A stretch of DNA of 64,000 nt from Nocardia carnea NBRC 14403 (GTDB taxonomy: Bacteria; Actinomycetota; Actinomycetes; Mycobacteriales; Mycobacteriaceae), in NCBI RefSeq assembly GCF_000308515.1, contig NZ_BAFV01000119.1, positions 1 through 64,000 of the forward strand. Reading direction: 5' to 3'. Below are positions 55,768-63,895 of this stretch, piece by piece (the first letter of the stretch is position 1; each line of letters begins with the position of its first letter). The notes beneath the pieces were generated by a model, which was not told where the DNA came from, ran no database searches, and saw only the letters and a list, made by a program, of their open reading frames with translations. The translations under genes were made by a program, and so were the position numbers.

Positions 55768-55946
55768 ATGAAGTTATCCGCAGCAAACCGACAGCGCCAC
55801 CGGGCCCGGATTCCACTCCGCTGACCTGCCGCGGTGCGGAACATGCACCGTTTGCACAAATCTCCGCACAGCGCATGCGGCCGCGTCGGTAGCAGCGATA
55901 TTGTCGACAGTGTTGTACCGGTGTTGTTCTCGGATCGGAGTGTGTC

Positions 55947-56753
55947 GTGGCGGGAAAATCGTTGGATCTGCACACCGATAAACCGCACAGCGCCCGGATC
56001 TACGACTACCTGCTCGGCGGCAAGGACAACTATCCGGCAGACCAGCAAGCCGCCGCCAAGGTCGAACAGGCGGTTCCGAACGCGCGCAAGGTCGCCCGGG
56101 CCAACCGCGATTTCATGCACCGGGCCGCCCGGTTCGCCGCCGACGCCGGGATCGGCCAGTTCCTCGATATCGGTACGGGTATCCCGACCGCACCGAATCT
56201 GCATCAGGTCGTCCAGGAGGTGAACCCGGCCGCACGCATCGTGTACGTGGACAACGATCCGCTGGTCCTCGCCCACGCCCGCGCACTCATGACCGGCCCC
56301 CAGGAAGGGCGCACCGGCTACATCAACGCCGATCTCACCGCCCCGGAGACGATCCTGTCCGCCCCCGCCCTGACCGACACCCTCGACCCTGACGTACCAA
56401 CCGCGTTGAGCCTCATCGCCATCGCCCATTTCGTCCCGGGCGACATCATCTACGACGCCGTCGCAACCCTCCTGGATACCCTCGCACCCGGCAGCTACCT
56501 GGCGATGACGCACCTGACCGCCGAGATCGACCCCGAGGGCGTCGCCGGCACCGTCGCCACCTACACCCAGAGCGGAATCGCGATGCAGCCCCGCACCCGC
56601 GACGAATTCGAGCGATTCTTCACCGGCCTGGAACCGGTCGAACCGGGCACAGTCCCGCTGCACCGCTGGCGTCCCCGAATGGACCAGCCCACCGCCTACG
56701 ACCACACCCTCCCCTTGTACGCAGCCGTCGGCCGCAAACCCGCGCGGGCGTAG
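55947..56753 (+). CDS. SAM-dependent methyltransferase (SAV2177/DUF574 family)
   Basis: A 268-residue protein of the actinobacterial SAV2177 family. The characteristic N-terminus PHSARIYDYLLGGKDNYPADQ, the SAM-binding FLDIGTGIPTAPNLHQ, VYVDNDPLVLAHARAL and the C-terminal LPLYAAVGRK are all present. These Rossmann methyltransferases are abundant in Streptomyces and Nocardia; substrates are largely unknown. GTG 55947 has GGAG six bases upstream. It is divergent from the inositol-phosphatase-like gene. No partner gene is adjacent. Confidence 0.92.
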   Translation: MAGKSLDLHTDKPHSARIYDYLLGGKDNYPADQQAAAKVEQAVPNARKVARANRDFMHRAARFAADAGIGQFLDIGTGIPTAPNLHQVVQEVNPAARIVYVDNDPLVLAHARALMTGPQEGRTGYINADLTAPETILSAPALTDTLDPDVPTALSLIAIAHFVPGDIIYDAVATLLDTLAPGSYLAMTHLTAEIDPEGVAGTVATYTQSGIAMQPRTRDEFERFFTGLEPVEPGTVPLHRWRPRMDQPTAYDHTLPLYAAVGRKPARA

Positions 56754-56988
56754 CAGGCGCAGTCGGCACCGCCGGATAGTCGTCCCGATCGGCGCGATGT
56801 CAGTGACCGAGGGCGGACAAGCGCGCCACCGAACCGCGACCGGCAGGCCGGCCACGACGGACCGGCACGTGAAGCGACACCTTGCACTGTCCGAGGCTTC
56901 CGGCGGTTTCGCAGCAGATGAGCCGGGTACGCGTGCGAAGAACCGGCAAACCGAGAGTGCATAGACCCCGACCCGGAGGTTGTATGCG

Positions 56989-57921
56989 ATGTATGGCCGA
57001 CAACAGGGCGGTGCCGACGGCCCCGGAGGCGCCTCGCCCGGGAAGCCTCCGCGGGAGTCGTTCTACCTACCGAATCTGATCGCTGGGCTCGTGGCGAGTG
57101 CCGGAGTGATCGTCGGAAGTATCGGGCCGTGGGTGAGCGTGCTGTTCGTCTCCGGAAACGGCCTCGAAGGGGACGGAGTTTTCACCATTGTGCTCGGCGG
57201 CATCGCCGCGCTCGTCTTGTTCACGATGGCGAGTCTGTCCCGGGACCTGCCGGCCCCGATCCCGTGGCTCGTGCCGGGCGTCGCACTGCTCAGCTTGATC
57301 ATCGCGATGGTCGATATCGGGGAGATATTGCGCGTCCGGCAGGGCGACGACGGCGCTGGGGCCGGCGTGCAGGTCGGATGGGGGCTGTGGCTGGTCGCAG
57401 TGTCCGCTGCCGTTCTGTGTATCACCTCGACCCTGGTGGCAGCCCGATCCGGTACCGCACGTTCCTGGGGTCTGACCGCGGTGGCGACTGTCGCGCTGCT
57501 CGGGCTCGCCGGGGCCGTCTGGCTGTGGCCGAGGGTCGGCAACGAGTCGGACACACCGCAGACAGCCCTGGACAGCTGGGGTGTGGACGCTACCACCGCA
57601 CCGGCCGATACCGTCAGGCCGTCGCCCCGCCCGGTCCCGGCAGAAAGTCCGGGTTCGGAATCGGTTCCCGCGAATTCCCGGGTATGCCCGCCGCTGCGCG
57701 TGACTCCCGAGTTCACCTCATCCGCAGTGGCCAATTCGGTCACCTCCTGCGAGTTCGCCGAGGAAGTCCGGCTCGCCTATCTGAGTCAGCCGGCGCGCGG
57801 TGGCACGGTGTCACTGTCTGCGACGAGCCCGGTGACCGGCCGGAACTACCAGATGACTTGCAGCGGGAACACGGTGGTCGAATGCGTCGGCGGCAACAAC
57901 GCCGTCGTCTACCTCTATTGA
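56989..57921 (+). CDS. Membrane protein with extracytoplasmic Cys-containing domain
   Basis: A 310-residue protein. A Gly/Pro-rich cytoplasmic N-terminus (about 30 residues) is followed by four predicted membrane helices (LIAGLVASAGVIVGSIG, TIVLGGIAALVLFTM, WLVPGVALLSLIIAMVDIG, and LWLVAVSAAVLCITSTLV to VALLGLAGAVWLW). A Pro/Ser-rich linker and a C-terminal domain with Cys pairs (VCPPLR, TSCEFA, MTCSGN, VECVGG) follow. Such domains usually face outside. ATG 56989 with GGAGG nine bases before is chosen over TTG 56980. No known family could be named. Confidence 0.75.
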   Translation: MYGRQQGGADGPGGASPGKPPRESFYLPNLIAGLVASAGVIVGSIGPWVSVLFVSGNGLEGDGVFTIVLGGIAALVLFTMASLSRDLPAPIPWLVPGVALLSLIIAMVDIGEILRVRQGDDGAGAGVQVGWGLWLVAVSAAVLCITSTLVAARSGTARSWGLTAVATVALLGLAGAVWLWPRVGNESDTPQTALDSWGVDATTAPADTVRPSPRPVPAESPGSESVPANSRVCPPLRVTPEFTSSAVANSVTSCEFAEEVRLAYLSQPARGGTVSLSATSPVTGRNYQMTCSGNTVVECVGGNNAVVYLY

Positions 57922-57952
57922 GTAGCTGGAGCACACCTGTCGGGCAGCGGCC

Positions 57953-57983
57953 GCGCCCCTTGCGTCCGCCTACCTGGGGGCGC
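57953..57983. terminator. Possible terminator hairpin
   Basis: Perfect 7-bp arms GCGCCCC / GGGGCGC with a 17-base loop between the convergent membrane-protein and EF-G-like genes. Confidence 0.4.
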
Positions 57984-57986
57984 CGG

Positions 57987-58775
57987 TCAGTAGTCGAGGG
58001 CGTGTTCCGGTTGGCAGACGTGCAGGGGTGAGGGCAGGTAGCGGACGATGGCGTCCAGGAGTGGGGCGATATGGCTTCGGAGGGTGGTATCGCACAGGAC
58101 CGGCGCGATATCGCCGATATGGGTGAGGTAGCGGATGCGGTGGTGTAATCGGCCGGCCGGGATCTTCGATGGGCCGGGAACGCCGGGGGTGGCTGCGGCG
58201 TGCTCGTCCATGACCGTGTCGACGAGGTGGCGGTACCACTGCTCGGCAGCTCGGCGATGGTTCCCGGCGAGACCGGCGGCCACCGGTTCGGACTCCCCCA
58301 TCGAGATCAGGTCGACGGCGCCTTCGAACTCGGTACCGAGACCGTGCGGGATCTGCAGGGCCAGCGGCACGGCCCCGTGGGTGTCCGCGACCGTCCGGAC
58401 ACAGTGGCCGAAGCCGGCGGTGGGATGGTCGAGGCCGGTCACCAGGCACAGCCGGGCGACCTGGTGATCATCGGCGATTCGCAGGGCCGTTTCGAGGCGG
58501 GGGTCGCGTTTCGCGGTGGCGTCCATGACCGCGATCAGGCCGTCGGCCACCCGGATGGATCGTTCCAACGTGGCGATCGGGGCGCGACTCGACAGCTCCG
58601 CGATACGGATCATGTGCTCCGTACGGTCGGTGGTCCAGCGGACCGTGCCCGACACGCCGGTCCCGGTCCTGGTGAGATCACGGAGCAGGCGGTGCACGAC
58701 TCGTGTCGTCGCGTCGGGGTCCCCGACGACCGTGACGTTGCGGATCGACTGCGGTTCGATGACTTCGCTGCCCAT
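57987..58775 (-). CDS. Stand-alone degenerate EF-G G domain (pseudo-GTPase)
   Basis: A 262-residue protein that follows the G and G' domains of elongation factor G from start to end: IRNVTVVGDPDATTR (P-loop), LERSIRVADGLIAVMD, RIADDHQVARLCLVTGLD, GTEFEGAVDLI, then LLDAIVRYLPSPLHV, which is exactly the EF-G boundary to domain II. GTP-binding residues are lost: GHIDAGKT is GDPDATTR, DTPGH is ELSSR, NKMD is TGLD, and switch I is deleted. Domains II-V are absent, yet the frame is intact. It is not a working translation factor; a ribosome-associated or regulatory role is speculation. Start at ATG 58775. Confidence 0.8.
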   Translation of the reverse strand: MGSEVIEPQSIRNVTVVGDPDATTRVVHRLLRDLTRTGTGVSGTVRWTTDRTEHMIRIAELSSRAPIATLERSIRVADGLIAVMDATAKRDPRLETALRIADDHQVARLCLVTGLDHPTAGFGHCVRTVADTHGAVPLALQIPHGLGTEFEGAVDLISMGESEPVAAGLAGNHRRAAEQWYRHLVDTVMDEHAAATPGVPGPSKIPAGRLHHRIRYLTHIGDIAPVLCDTTLRSHIAPLLDAIVRYLPSPLHVCQPEHALDY

Positions 58776-58878
58776 CGTGTGTGGTACTCCAGATCGACTC
58801 GAGGAGGCCGTTACCTCCCGATCCGGCCTCACCGTACCTCCGGTCGCACTCCCATGGAGTGGGTTTCCGGCCCCAAAG

Positions 58879-58893
58879 TAGAACCTGTTCCTA
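58879..58893. promoter_or_regulatory. KstR-like operator
   Basis: TAGAACCTGTTCCTA contains the core GAAC-CT-GTTC and fits the KstR consensus TNNAACNNGTTNNA at all specified positions but the last. It lies 14 bases before the start of the DUF35/Ltp operon, directly upstream of the TACGGT -10-like hexamer (58894-58899). Confidence 0.5.
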
Positions 58894-58906
58894 TACGGTC
58901 GGGATT

Positions 58907-59353
58907 GTGCAGAAAGAACAACGCCCCGCCGTGGCCGACTGGTTCACCGCGGATGACGGCACGGTGCGCCTGAAGGGAAGTCGCTGCACTACCTGCGGCA
59001 CGCCGTACTTCCCACGGAACACCCTGGCCTGCCGCAACCCGCAGTGCACGGGCCCGAAGGACGGCTCCGAGCTCGCCGAGTACCTGTTCTCCACCCACGG
59101 CCGGATCTGGTCGTATGCGGACGCCCGGTACAAGCCGCCACCGCCCTATGTCTCCCCCGAACCGTTCGAGCCGTATGTCGTCGCGGCGGTGGAGCTCGAG
59201 GTCGAGCAGATGGTGATCCTCGGGCAGGTGGTACGCGGCCTCACGGTGGACGATCTGGCTGTCGGTATGCCGGTCGAGTTGACTCTCGGCGTGCTGTACG
59301 AAGACGAGGAAGCAGAGCATACGGTGTGGATGTGGAGGCCGGTCGATGCCTGA
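58907..59353 (+). CDS. DUF35 zinc-ribbon/OB-fold acyl-CoA-binding protein
   Basis: A 148-residue DUF35 protein with zinc ligands Cys27, Cys30, Cys42, Cys47, followed by an OB-fold (YLFSTHGRIWSYADARYKPPP ... VVAAVELEVEQMVILGQVV). In steroid degradation, DUF35 domains partner with lipid-transfer-protein thiolases such as Ltp2 to form an aldolase that removes a side chain. Here the Ltp gene follows with an 8-base overlap. GTG 58907 lies seven bases after a TACGGT hexamer (58894-58899), so the mRNA is probably leaderless. It would bind the acyl-CoA substrate for its partner. Confidence 0.88.
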   Translation: MQKEQRPAVADWFTADDGTVRLKGSRCTTCGTPYFPRNTLACRNPQCTGPKDGSELAEYLFSTHGRIWSYADARYKPPPPYVSPEPFEPYVVAAVELEVEQMVILGQVVRGLTVDDLAVGMPVELTLGVLYEDEEAEHTVWMWRPVDA

Positions 59354-60548
59354 GTCGAATGACCGCGATATCGCCGTCCTCGGTGCGGGAATGCACCAGT
59401 GGGGCAAATGGGGACGGAACTTCGTCGAATACGGGCTGGTCGCGGCACGCGCGGCACTGGCCGATGCCGGAGTGGACCACCGCGACGTCGGCTATATCGC
59501 CGGCGCCGACACCATCCGCAACGGATACCCCGGGTTCGTTTCCGGCGCGACGTTCGCCCAGGCGCTGGGCTGGTCCGGCGCACGGATCTCCAGCAGCTAC
59601 GCCGCCTGCGCCTCCGGCGCCCAGGCCGTCGCCAACGCCCGCGCCCAGATCCTGGCCGGATTGTGCGATGTAGCGCTGGTGGTCGGCGCGGACGCCACCC
59701 CGAAGGGCTTCTTCCAGCCGGTCGGCGGTGAACGCCGCGACGATCCGGACTGGTTGCGTTTCCACCTGCTCGGCGCGACCAACCCCATCTATTTCGCGCT
59801 GTATGCCCGCCGGCGCATGGCGCTGCACGGCGCCACACTCGACGATTTCGCCGCGGTCAAGGTGAAGAACGCCAAGCACGGCCTGAACAACCCGTACGCC
59901 CGCTATCGCAAGGAAGTGACGGCCGAGGACGTCGCGGCCTCGGCGGTCGTCTCGGACCCGCTGCGCCTGCTGGATATCTGCGCCACCAGCGACGGCGGCG
60001 CCGCACTGGTGCTGACGTCGATGGAGTACGCGCGCCGCCACGGTGTCACCGATCCGGTCCGCATCCGGGCCCTGTCGACGGTCACGCCGACGTTCCCGAA
60101 AACCGTCATCGATCTGCCCGATTTCGCGACGGATTCCGCAGTGGCCGTCCAGCCGCCGCCGCGCGAGTTCCGTTCCGCTGTCGCGCACGCCGCATACGAA
60201 GAGGCCGGGCTCGGTCCCGCCGACCTGTCGCTGGCCGAGGTGTACGACCTCTCCACCGCACTGGAACTGGACTGGTACGAGGATATCGGGCTCTGCGAGA
60301 CCGGCGGCGCAGAGGATCTGCTGCGTAGCGGCGCCACGACCCTGGGCGGGCGTATCCCGGTCAACCCCAGCGGCGGACTGGCAAGTTTCGGTGAGGCGAT
60401 TCCGGCGCAAGCGATCGCGCAGGTCTGCGAGCTCACCTGGCAGTTGCGCGGCGAAGCCGACGGCCGCCAGGTGGAAGATGCCCGGGCGGGTATCGCGGTG
60501 AACCAGGGCCTGTTCGGCCACGGCTCGGCAATTATCGCCACCCGCTGA
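59346..60548 (+). CDS. Lipid-transfer-protein (SCP2-thiolase/Ltp) family enzyme
   Basis: A 400-residue thiolase-fold protein of the Ltp group. SSSYAACASGAQA carries the nucleophile-position Cys88. The usual thiolase HDxF motif is replaced by VYDLS with Tyr300, and the C-terminal motif is GLFGHGSA without the second Cys. Ltp2 of Mycobacterium is known to use tyrosines for retro-aldol cleavage, so this is more likely an aldolase than a true thiolase. It overlaps the DUF35 gene by 8 bases, its expected complex partner. Residues are read by eye; the aldolase role is inferred. Confidence 0.87.
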   Translation: MPESNDRDIAVLGAGMHQWGKWGRNFVEYGLVAARAALADAGVDHRDVGYIAGADTIRNGYPGFVSGATFAQALGWSGARISSSYAACASGAQAVANARAQILAGLCDVALVVGADATPKGFFQPVGGERRDDPDWLRFHLLGATNPIYFALYARRRMALHGATLDDFAAVKVKNAKHGLNNPYARYRKEVTAEDVAASAVVSDPLRLLDICATSDGGAALVLTSMEYARRHGVTDPVRIRALSTVTPTFPKTVIDLPDFATDSAVAVQPPPREFRSAVAHAAYEEAGLGPADLSLAEVYDLSTALELDWYEDIGLCETGGAEDLLRSGATTLGGRIPVNPSGGLASFGEAIPAQAIAQVCELTWQLRGEADGRQVEDARAGIAVNQGLFGHGSAIIATR

Positions 60549-61045
60549 TCCCGGCCCACCCCGTTCAGCTCGCCCGAACGCCGGTATATGGCAACTTCGG
60601 CGCTCATGGCGAGTTCGAATGCCGAGCGATGCGTACTCGCCTGCGGCCCACCGGTTATCCGGTCGGCCGCAGGCGATTGCCCCCTGACGACGCTCCGCCC
60701 TGAGAGTGTCGGGACGTCCACGCCCGGTTCGCTCGAAGATCGAGGTTTCGCCGGCACGTGATCGAGCCGTAAAGCGAGAGGTGCCCGGTCGGCGATGGAC
60801 GCGGTCGAGCGTCGGCCTTTCACCCGCTCAGATCGGGACGAACAGCGTTACGGGCCTCTCGGCCGACTGTGCCCCGACAGCGGTTACCCGATTTTGCCCG
60901 GATATCGGGTTATGGTCGCCTTCCGGCGCGAACGCCGGTCGCGTGTGCAGACGGGGTCCGACGGCAGGGGCATGCAGTGGTTCGGGACAGCGGGCGTCGA
61001 GGCGGAATGTCCGGTCACGTACCGGACGATCCGGCCGGGAGCGCG
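60549..61045. other. Intergenic region with inverted repeat
   Basis: About 500 bases without a supportable gene, although a long open frame crosses it. ACCCGAT (60886-60892) and ATCGGGT (60904-60910) form an inverted repeat with an 11-base loop, a possible operator for the following membrane-protein gene. Confidence 0.4.
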
Positions 61046-62122
61046 ATGCCCGCGACCCGCACCGCCCGGCGCCGCACCAGGTTCGTGCGCAATACCTACG
61101 GCAACGCGTCCGCCGAAACCTTCCTTGTCATCGCGATCATCACCATCCTGGTGACCCGCACCTATCTCGCACTCACCGATTATCCGCAGGTCGGGGGTGG
61201 TTCTCTCCATATCGCGCACGCCCTGTACGGCGGTGCCGCGATGATGGTGGCACTGCTGGTGGGCTGGCTGTTGCTCGGTTTCACCGCGCGGGCGGTGGCC
61301 GTGGTGATCGGCGGTATCGGGTTCGGTTTGTTCCTCGACGAAGTCGGCAAATTCGTCACCGCCGACAACGATTATTTCTACGGGCCGGCCGCCGAGATCA
61401 TGTACGTGCTGGTGCTGGTGATCCTGGTCGCCAACCGGTTGGTGCGGATCGTGCGGGCCCCGACTGTCGACGAATACCTCGCCAACGCTGCGTCGATCGC
61501 GGCGACCGGGATGGCGGGCGGGTTGCCCGCGCATCGGCGCAGTGCGGCCCGCGCGATGCTGGACCGCGCCGAGGACGGCGGTGTCGATCCGCGTGCTGTG
61601 CACGGTATCCGGCTGTTGCTGGACACCGCCGATCATCGAGTGGACCGGCTGTATTCGGTGCAGCAGTTCTTGCCGCGTCTCGTTCCCGGTTTCCTCCGCA
61701 GCCCCCGCTGGGTACCGATCATCGGCTGGTTGCTGGTCGTAGCTTCGGCGGCGGGTGTGATCACCGGGGTCGTCGCGCTGCTGACCGGCGGCCTGTCCCT
61801 GCACGCCTCCGACACTGTGATCGATGTGGATCGGATGGGTATCGCCGAACTGATCCTGTTCATCAGTGCCTGCCTGACCTTTGTCACAGCAGCTCCGGCG
61901 ACGATCTGTTACCGCAGGGCGGGCCCGCTGTGGCCGCTGCAGACGTTACGAATGGCGGCGCTGATATTCACCGTTCTGAACGCCTTCGCCGATTTCGCGA
62001 CAGAAGGTTTCGGCGCGGTGGCGGCCGTCGCGGTGGGTGTCTTCGCGATGGCCGTCCTGTCGCAACAGATCTCCGTGCAAGTCGGTATACCCGCACCGGC
62101 AGCTGATCGGCCCGCCGCATAA
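61046..62122 (+). CDS. Polytopic membrane protein of unknown function
   Basis: A 358-residue protein with a basic N-terminus (PATRTARRRTRFVRN). A first group of membrane helices (TFLVIAIITILVTRTYLAL, ALYGGAAMMVALLVGWLLLG, AVVIGGIGFGLFLDEVGKF, EIMYVLVLVILVANRLV) and a second group (PIIGWLLVVASAAGVITGVVAL, LILFISACLTFVTAAPATI, later FGAVAAVAVGVFAMAVL) flank a soluble loop of about 90 residues containing RRSAARAMLDRAEDGG. The GFGLFLDEVGKF segment is distinctive in actinobacterial relatives of unknown role. The start is uncertain between ATG 61046 (GGGAG upstream) and ATG 61007. Confidence 0.7.
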   Translation: MPATRTARRRTRFVRNTYGNASAETFLVIAIITILVTRTYLALTDYPQVGGGSLHIAHALYGGAAMMVALLVGWLLLGFTARAVAVVIGGIGFGLFLDEVGKFVTADNDYFYGPAAEIMYVLVLVILVANRLVRIVRAPTVDEYLANAASIAATGMAGGLPAHRRSAARAMLDRAEDGGVDPRAVHGIRLLLDTADHRVDRLYSVQQFLPRLVPGFLRSPRWVPIIGWLLVVASAAGVITGVVALLTGGLSLHASDTVIDVDRMGIAELILFISACLTFVTAAPATICYRRAGPLWPLQTLRMAALIFTVLNAFADFATEGFGAVAAVAVGVFAMAVLSQQISVQVGIPAPAADRPAA

Positions 62123-62165
62123 CCGGGTCCCGCCCATCCCGCCGCGCCGACTCGCCGAGGCGATA

Positions 62166-62196
62166 TTGACCTGGAGCGCACTCCAACTTCTAGCCT
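62166..62196 (+). promoter_or_regulatory. Leaderless promoter of F420 oxidoreductase gene
   Basis: TTGACC (62166-62171), a 19-base spacer and TAGCCT (62191-62196) end six bases before ATG 62203, which lacks a ribosome-binding site. TGGAG-CGCA-CTCCA within the spacer is a short inverted repeat that could bind a regulator. Confidence 0.45.
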
Positions 62197-62202
62197 GTGC
62201 TC

Positions 62203-63051
62203 ATGCGATTCGCGTTCAAGACCGCCCCGCAGGATACGACCTGGGCCGATATGCTGGCCGTCTGGCGGGCCGCCGACGATATCGAGATCTTCGAATCCGG
62301 CTGGACCTTCGACCACTTCTACCCCATCTTCTCCGACTCCGCCGGACCGTGTATGGAGGGATGGACCACCCTGACCGCGCTCGCGCAGGCCACCGAACGT
62401 CTACGGCTCGGCACCATGGTGACCGGTATCCATTACCGTCATCCGGCAGTGCTGGCCAATATGGCCGCCACCCTCGACATCATCTCCGGCGGCCGCCTCG
62501 AACTCGGTATCGGCGCGGGGTGGAACGAGGAGGAATCCGGCGCCTACGGTATCGAACTGGGCAGTGTCACCGAACGCCTCGACCGCTTCGACGAGGCCTG
62601 CCAGGTTCTCATCGGACTGTTGAGCCAGGAGACAACGGATTTCGACGGCAAGTTCTATCAGCTGACTGCTGCCCGGAACGAGCCGAAAGGTCCGCAGCGC
62701 CCGCATCCCCCGATCTGTATCGGCGGCAACGGTGAGAAACGCACCCTCCGGACCACTGCCCGCTACGCCCAGCACTGGAACTTTGTCGGCGGAACTCCCG
62801 CTGATTTCGTCCGCAAACGGGAGGTGCTCGCCGCACATTGCGCCGATATCGGCCGCGATCCGAAAGAAATCTTGCTCTCCGCGCAGAAGCGGCTGGACCC
62901 CGAGCTCGGTTACAGCGAAACCATCGATTGGGCGGCCATGCTCGGCGCCGAGGGCCTGGAACTCGCGATCATCTACCTCCCGCCGCCGCACGACCCGGCC
63001 GTATTGGAACCGCTGGCCGAAGCCATTCGCGATTCCGGGCTAGCCGACTGA
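62203..63051 (+). CDS. LLM-class F420-dependent oxidoreductase
   Basis: A 282-residue luciferase-like F420 enzyme with TWADMLAVWRAADDIEIFESGWTFDHFYPI near the N-terminus, TLTALAQATERLRLGTMVTGIHYRHPAVLANMAATLD, ISGGRLELGIGAGWNEEE and PPICIGGNGEKRTLR. These are hallmarks of the TIGR03560-like subgroup. It would use reduced F420 on an unknown carbonyl or enone. ATG 62203 is favoured by the leaderless promoter just upstream; a GTG two codons earlier is in frame. No operon partner. Confidence 0.87.
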   Translation: MRFAFKTAPQDTTWADMLAVWRAADDIEIFESGWTFDHFYPIFSDSAGPCMEGWTTLTALAQATERLRLGTMVTGIHYRHPAVLANMAATLDIISGGRLELGIGAGWNEEESGAYGIELGSVTERLDRFDEACQVLIGLLSQETTDFDGKFYQLTAARNEPKGPQRPHPPICIGGNGEKRTLRTTARYAQHWNFVGGTPADFVRKREVLAAHCADIGRDPKEILLSAQKRLDPELGYSETIDWAAMLGAEGLELAIIYLPPPHDPAVLEPLAEAIRDSGLAD

Positions 63052-63074
63052 ATCGCGATCGGTTCGTCATCGCC

Positions 63075-63407
63075 TCACCCCGTGTAATGGGCCGGGCCCG
63101 GGGTGCAGGGGCTCGGCAGGGCGGACATGGTGGCCATATCGCAGACACCGTCGGTCAGAATCTGGAACGGGGTGACACCGAGCAGGACGATAATTCCGAT
63201 GATATCGCCGTTCCCGGCAAGTACCCCGGCCGTTCGCGCGGCCGCCGATCCGGAGTCCAATGCTGATGAGCCGGTACCGGATTCGCCCTCGGAGACCGGA
63301 GTGGGCGCCGGGGAGGCGAGCGGTTGAGCCGTCGCTCCTGCTGCGGCGCCGACGAGGCTTGCCGCCGCGACGGAGGCGACGGCAAGACGAGTAATTACGG
63401 GCGTCAT
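63075..63407 (-). CDS. Small secreted protein
   Basis: A 110-residue protein with a clear signal peptide (RLAVASVAAASLVGAAAGATAQ) and AGGA before ATG 63407. The mature part has an Ala/Ser/Gly/Pro linker, then a hydrophobic stretch (DIIGIIVLLGVTPFQIL) and two Cys near the C-terminus (VCDMAT, SPCTPGP), probably disulfide-bonded. This resembles small exported Nocardia proteins of unknown role. Downstream of the hemoglobin gene on the same strand, 61 bases away. Confidence 0.7.
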   Translation of the reverse strand: MTPVITRLAVASVAAASLVGAAAGATAQPLASPAPTPVSEGESGTGSSALDSGSAAARTAGVLAGNGDIIGIIVLLGVTPFQILTDGVCDMATMSALPSPCTPGPAHYTG

Positions 63408-63468
63408 AACGTTCCTTTGGTAGTGAATGTGGTGTCCACCGGGTATGAGTTCAGGAGCGAACGATCGC

Positions 63469-63873
63469 TCACGGATTCGACGCAATGTCAGCGGCCAGCG
63501 GTGACACGGCGGCAATGATTTCGGCCACCAACTCCGACGGCACTCCCGCCCCGGTCACCGCATCCGTGAGATGGCAGGCCACGAGGTCGAAGTGGTATCG
63601 GGTGATACCGCGCCCCTGGTGCACCTGTTTCATCGAGGCACCGATGTAGGGATCGGGACCACCGAGCGCTGCCGAGAAGAACTCGACCTGCCGGCCTTTC
63701 ATCCGGGACATGTTGATGCCGGTGAAGAAAGGCTGTAGAACCTCGTCGGCGAGGACACGAGCGTAGAAGTCTTCGACGACGGTTTCCAGGGCTGCACGGC
63801 CACCGATCCGGTCATAGACCGGCGGGTCTGCATCTGGTTCCGGGGAAGAGTTGAAAGCTGCGGGGGAAGACAT
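63469..63873 (-). CDS. glbN: Truncated hemoglobin, group I (GlbN-like)
   Basis: A 134-residue 2-on-2 hemoglobin. After a 17-residue disordered N-terminus, [23 protein letters not shown] forms helices A-B with Tyr37 at the B10-like position. The proximal His85 lies in HQGRGI. Known GlbN proteins bind O2 and detoxify nitric oxide by dioxygenation. ATG 63873 is chosen over ATG 63912, which would overlap the neighbouring stop. It is 22 bases downstream of another gene on the same strand and may be co-transcribed with it. Confidence 0.9.
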   Translation of the reverse strand: MSSPAAFNSSPEPDADPPVYDRIGGRAALETVVEDFYARVLADEVLQPFFTGINMSRMKGRQVEFFSAALGGPDPYIGASMKQVHQGRGITRYHFDLVACHLTDAVTGAGVPSELVAEIIAAVSPLAADIASNP

Positions 63874-63895
63874 GATTTCGGCACCTTCCGATGAT

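Noticed and set aside
60706-62106. 466-codon plus-strand frame
   Set aside because: Overlaps the membrane protein in another frame and is Arg-rich with no membrane helices or motifs; the hydrophobic frame is the gene.
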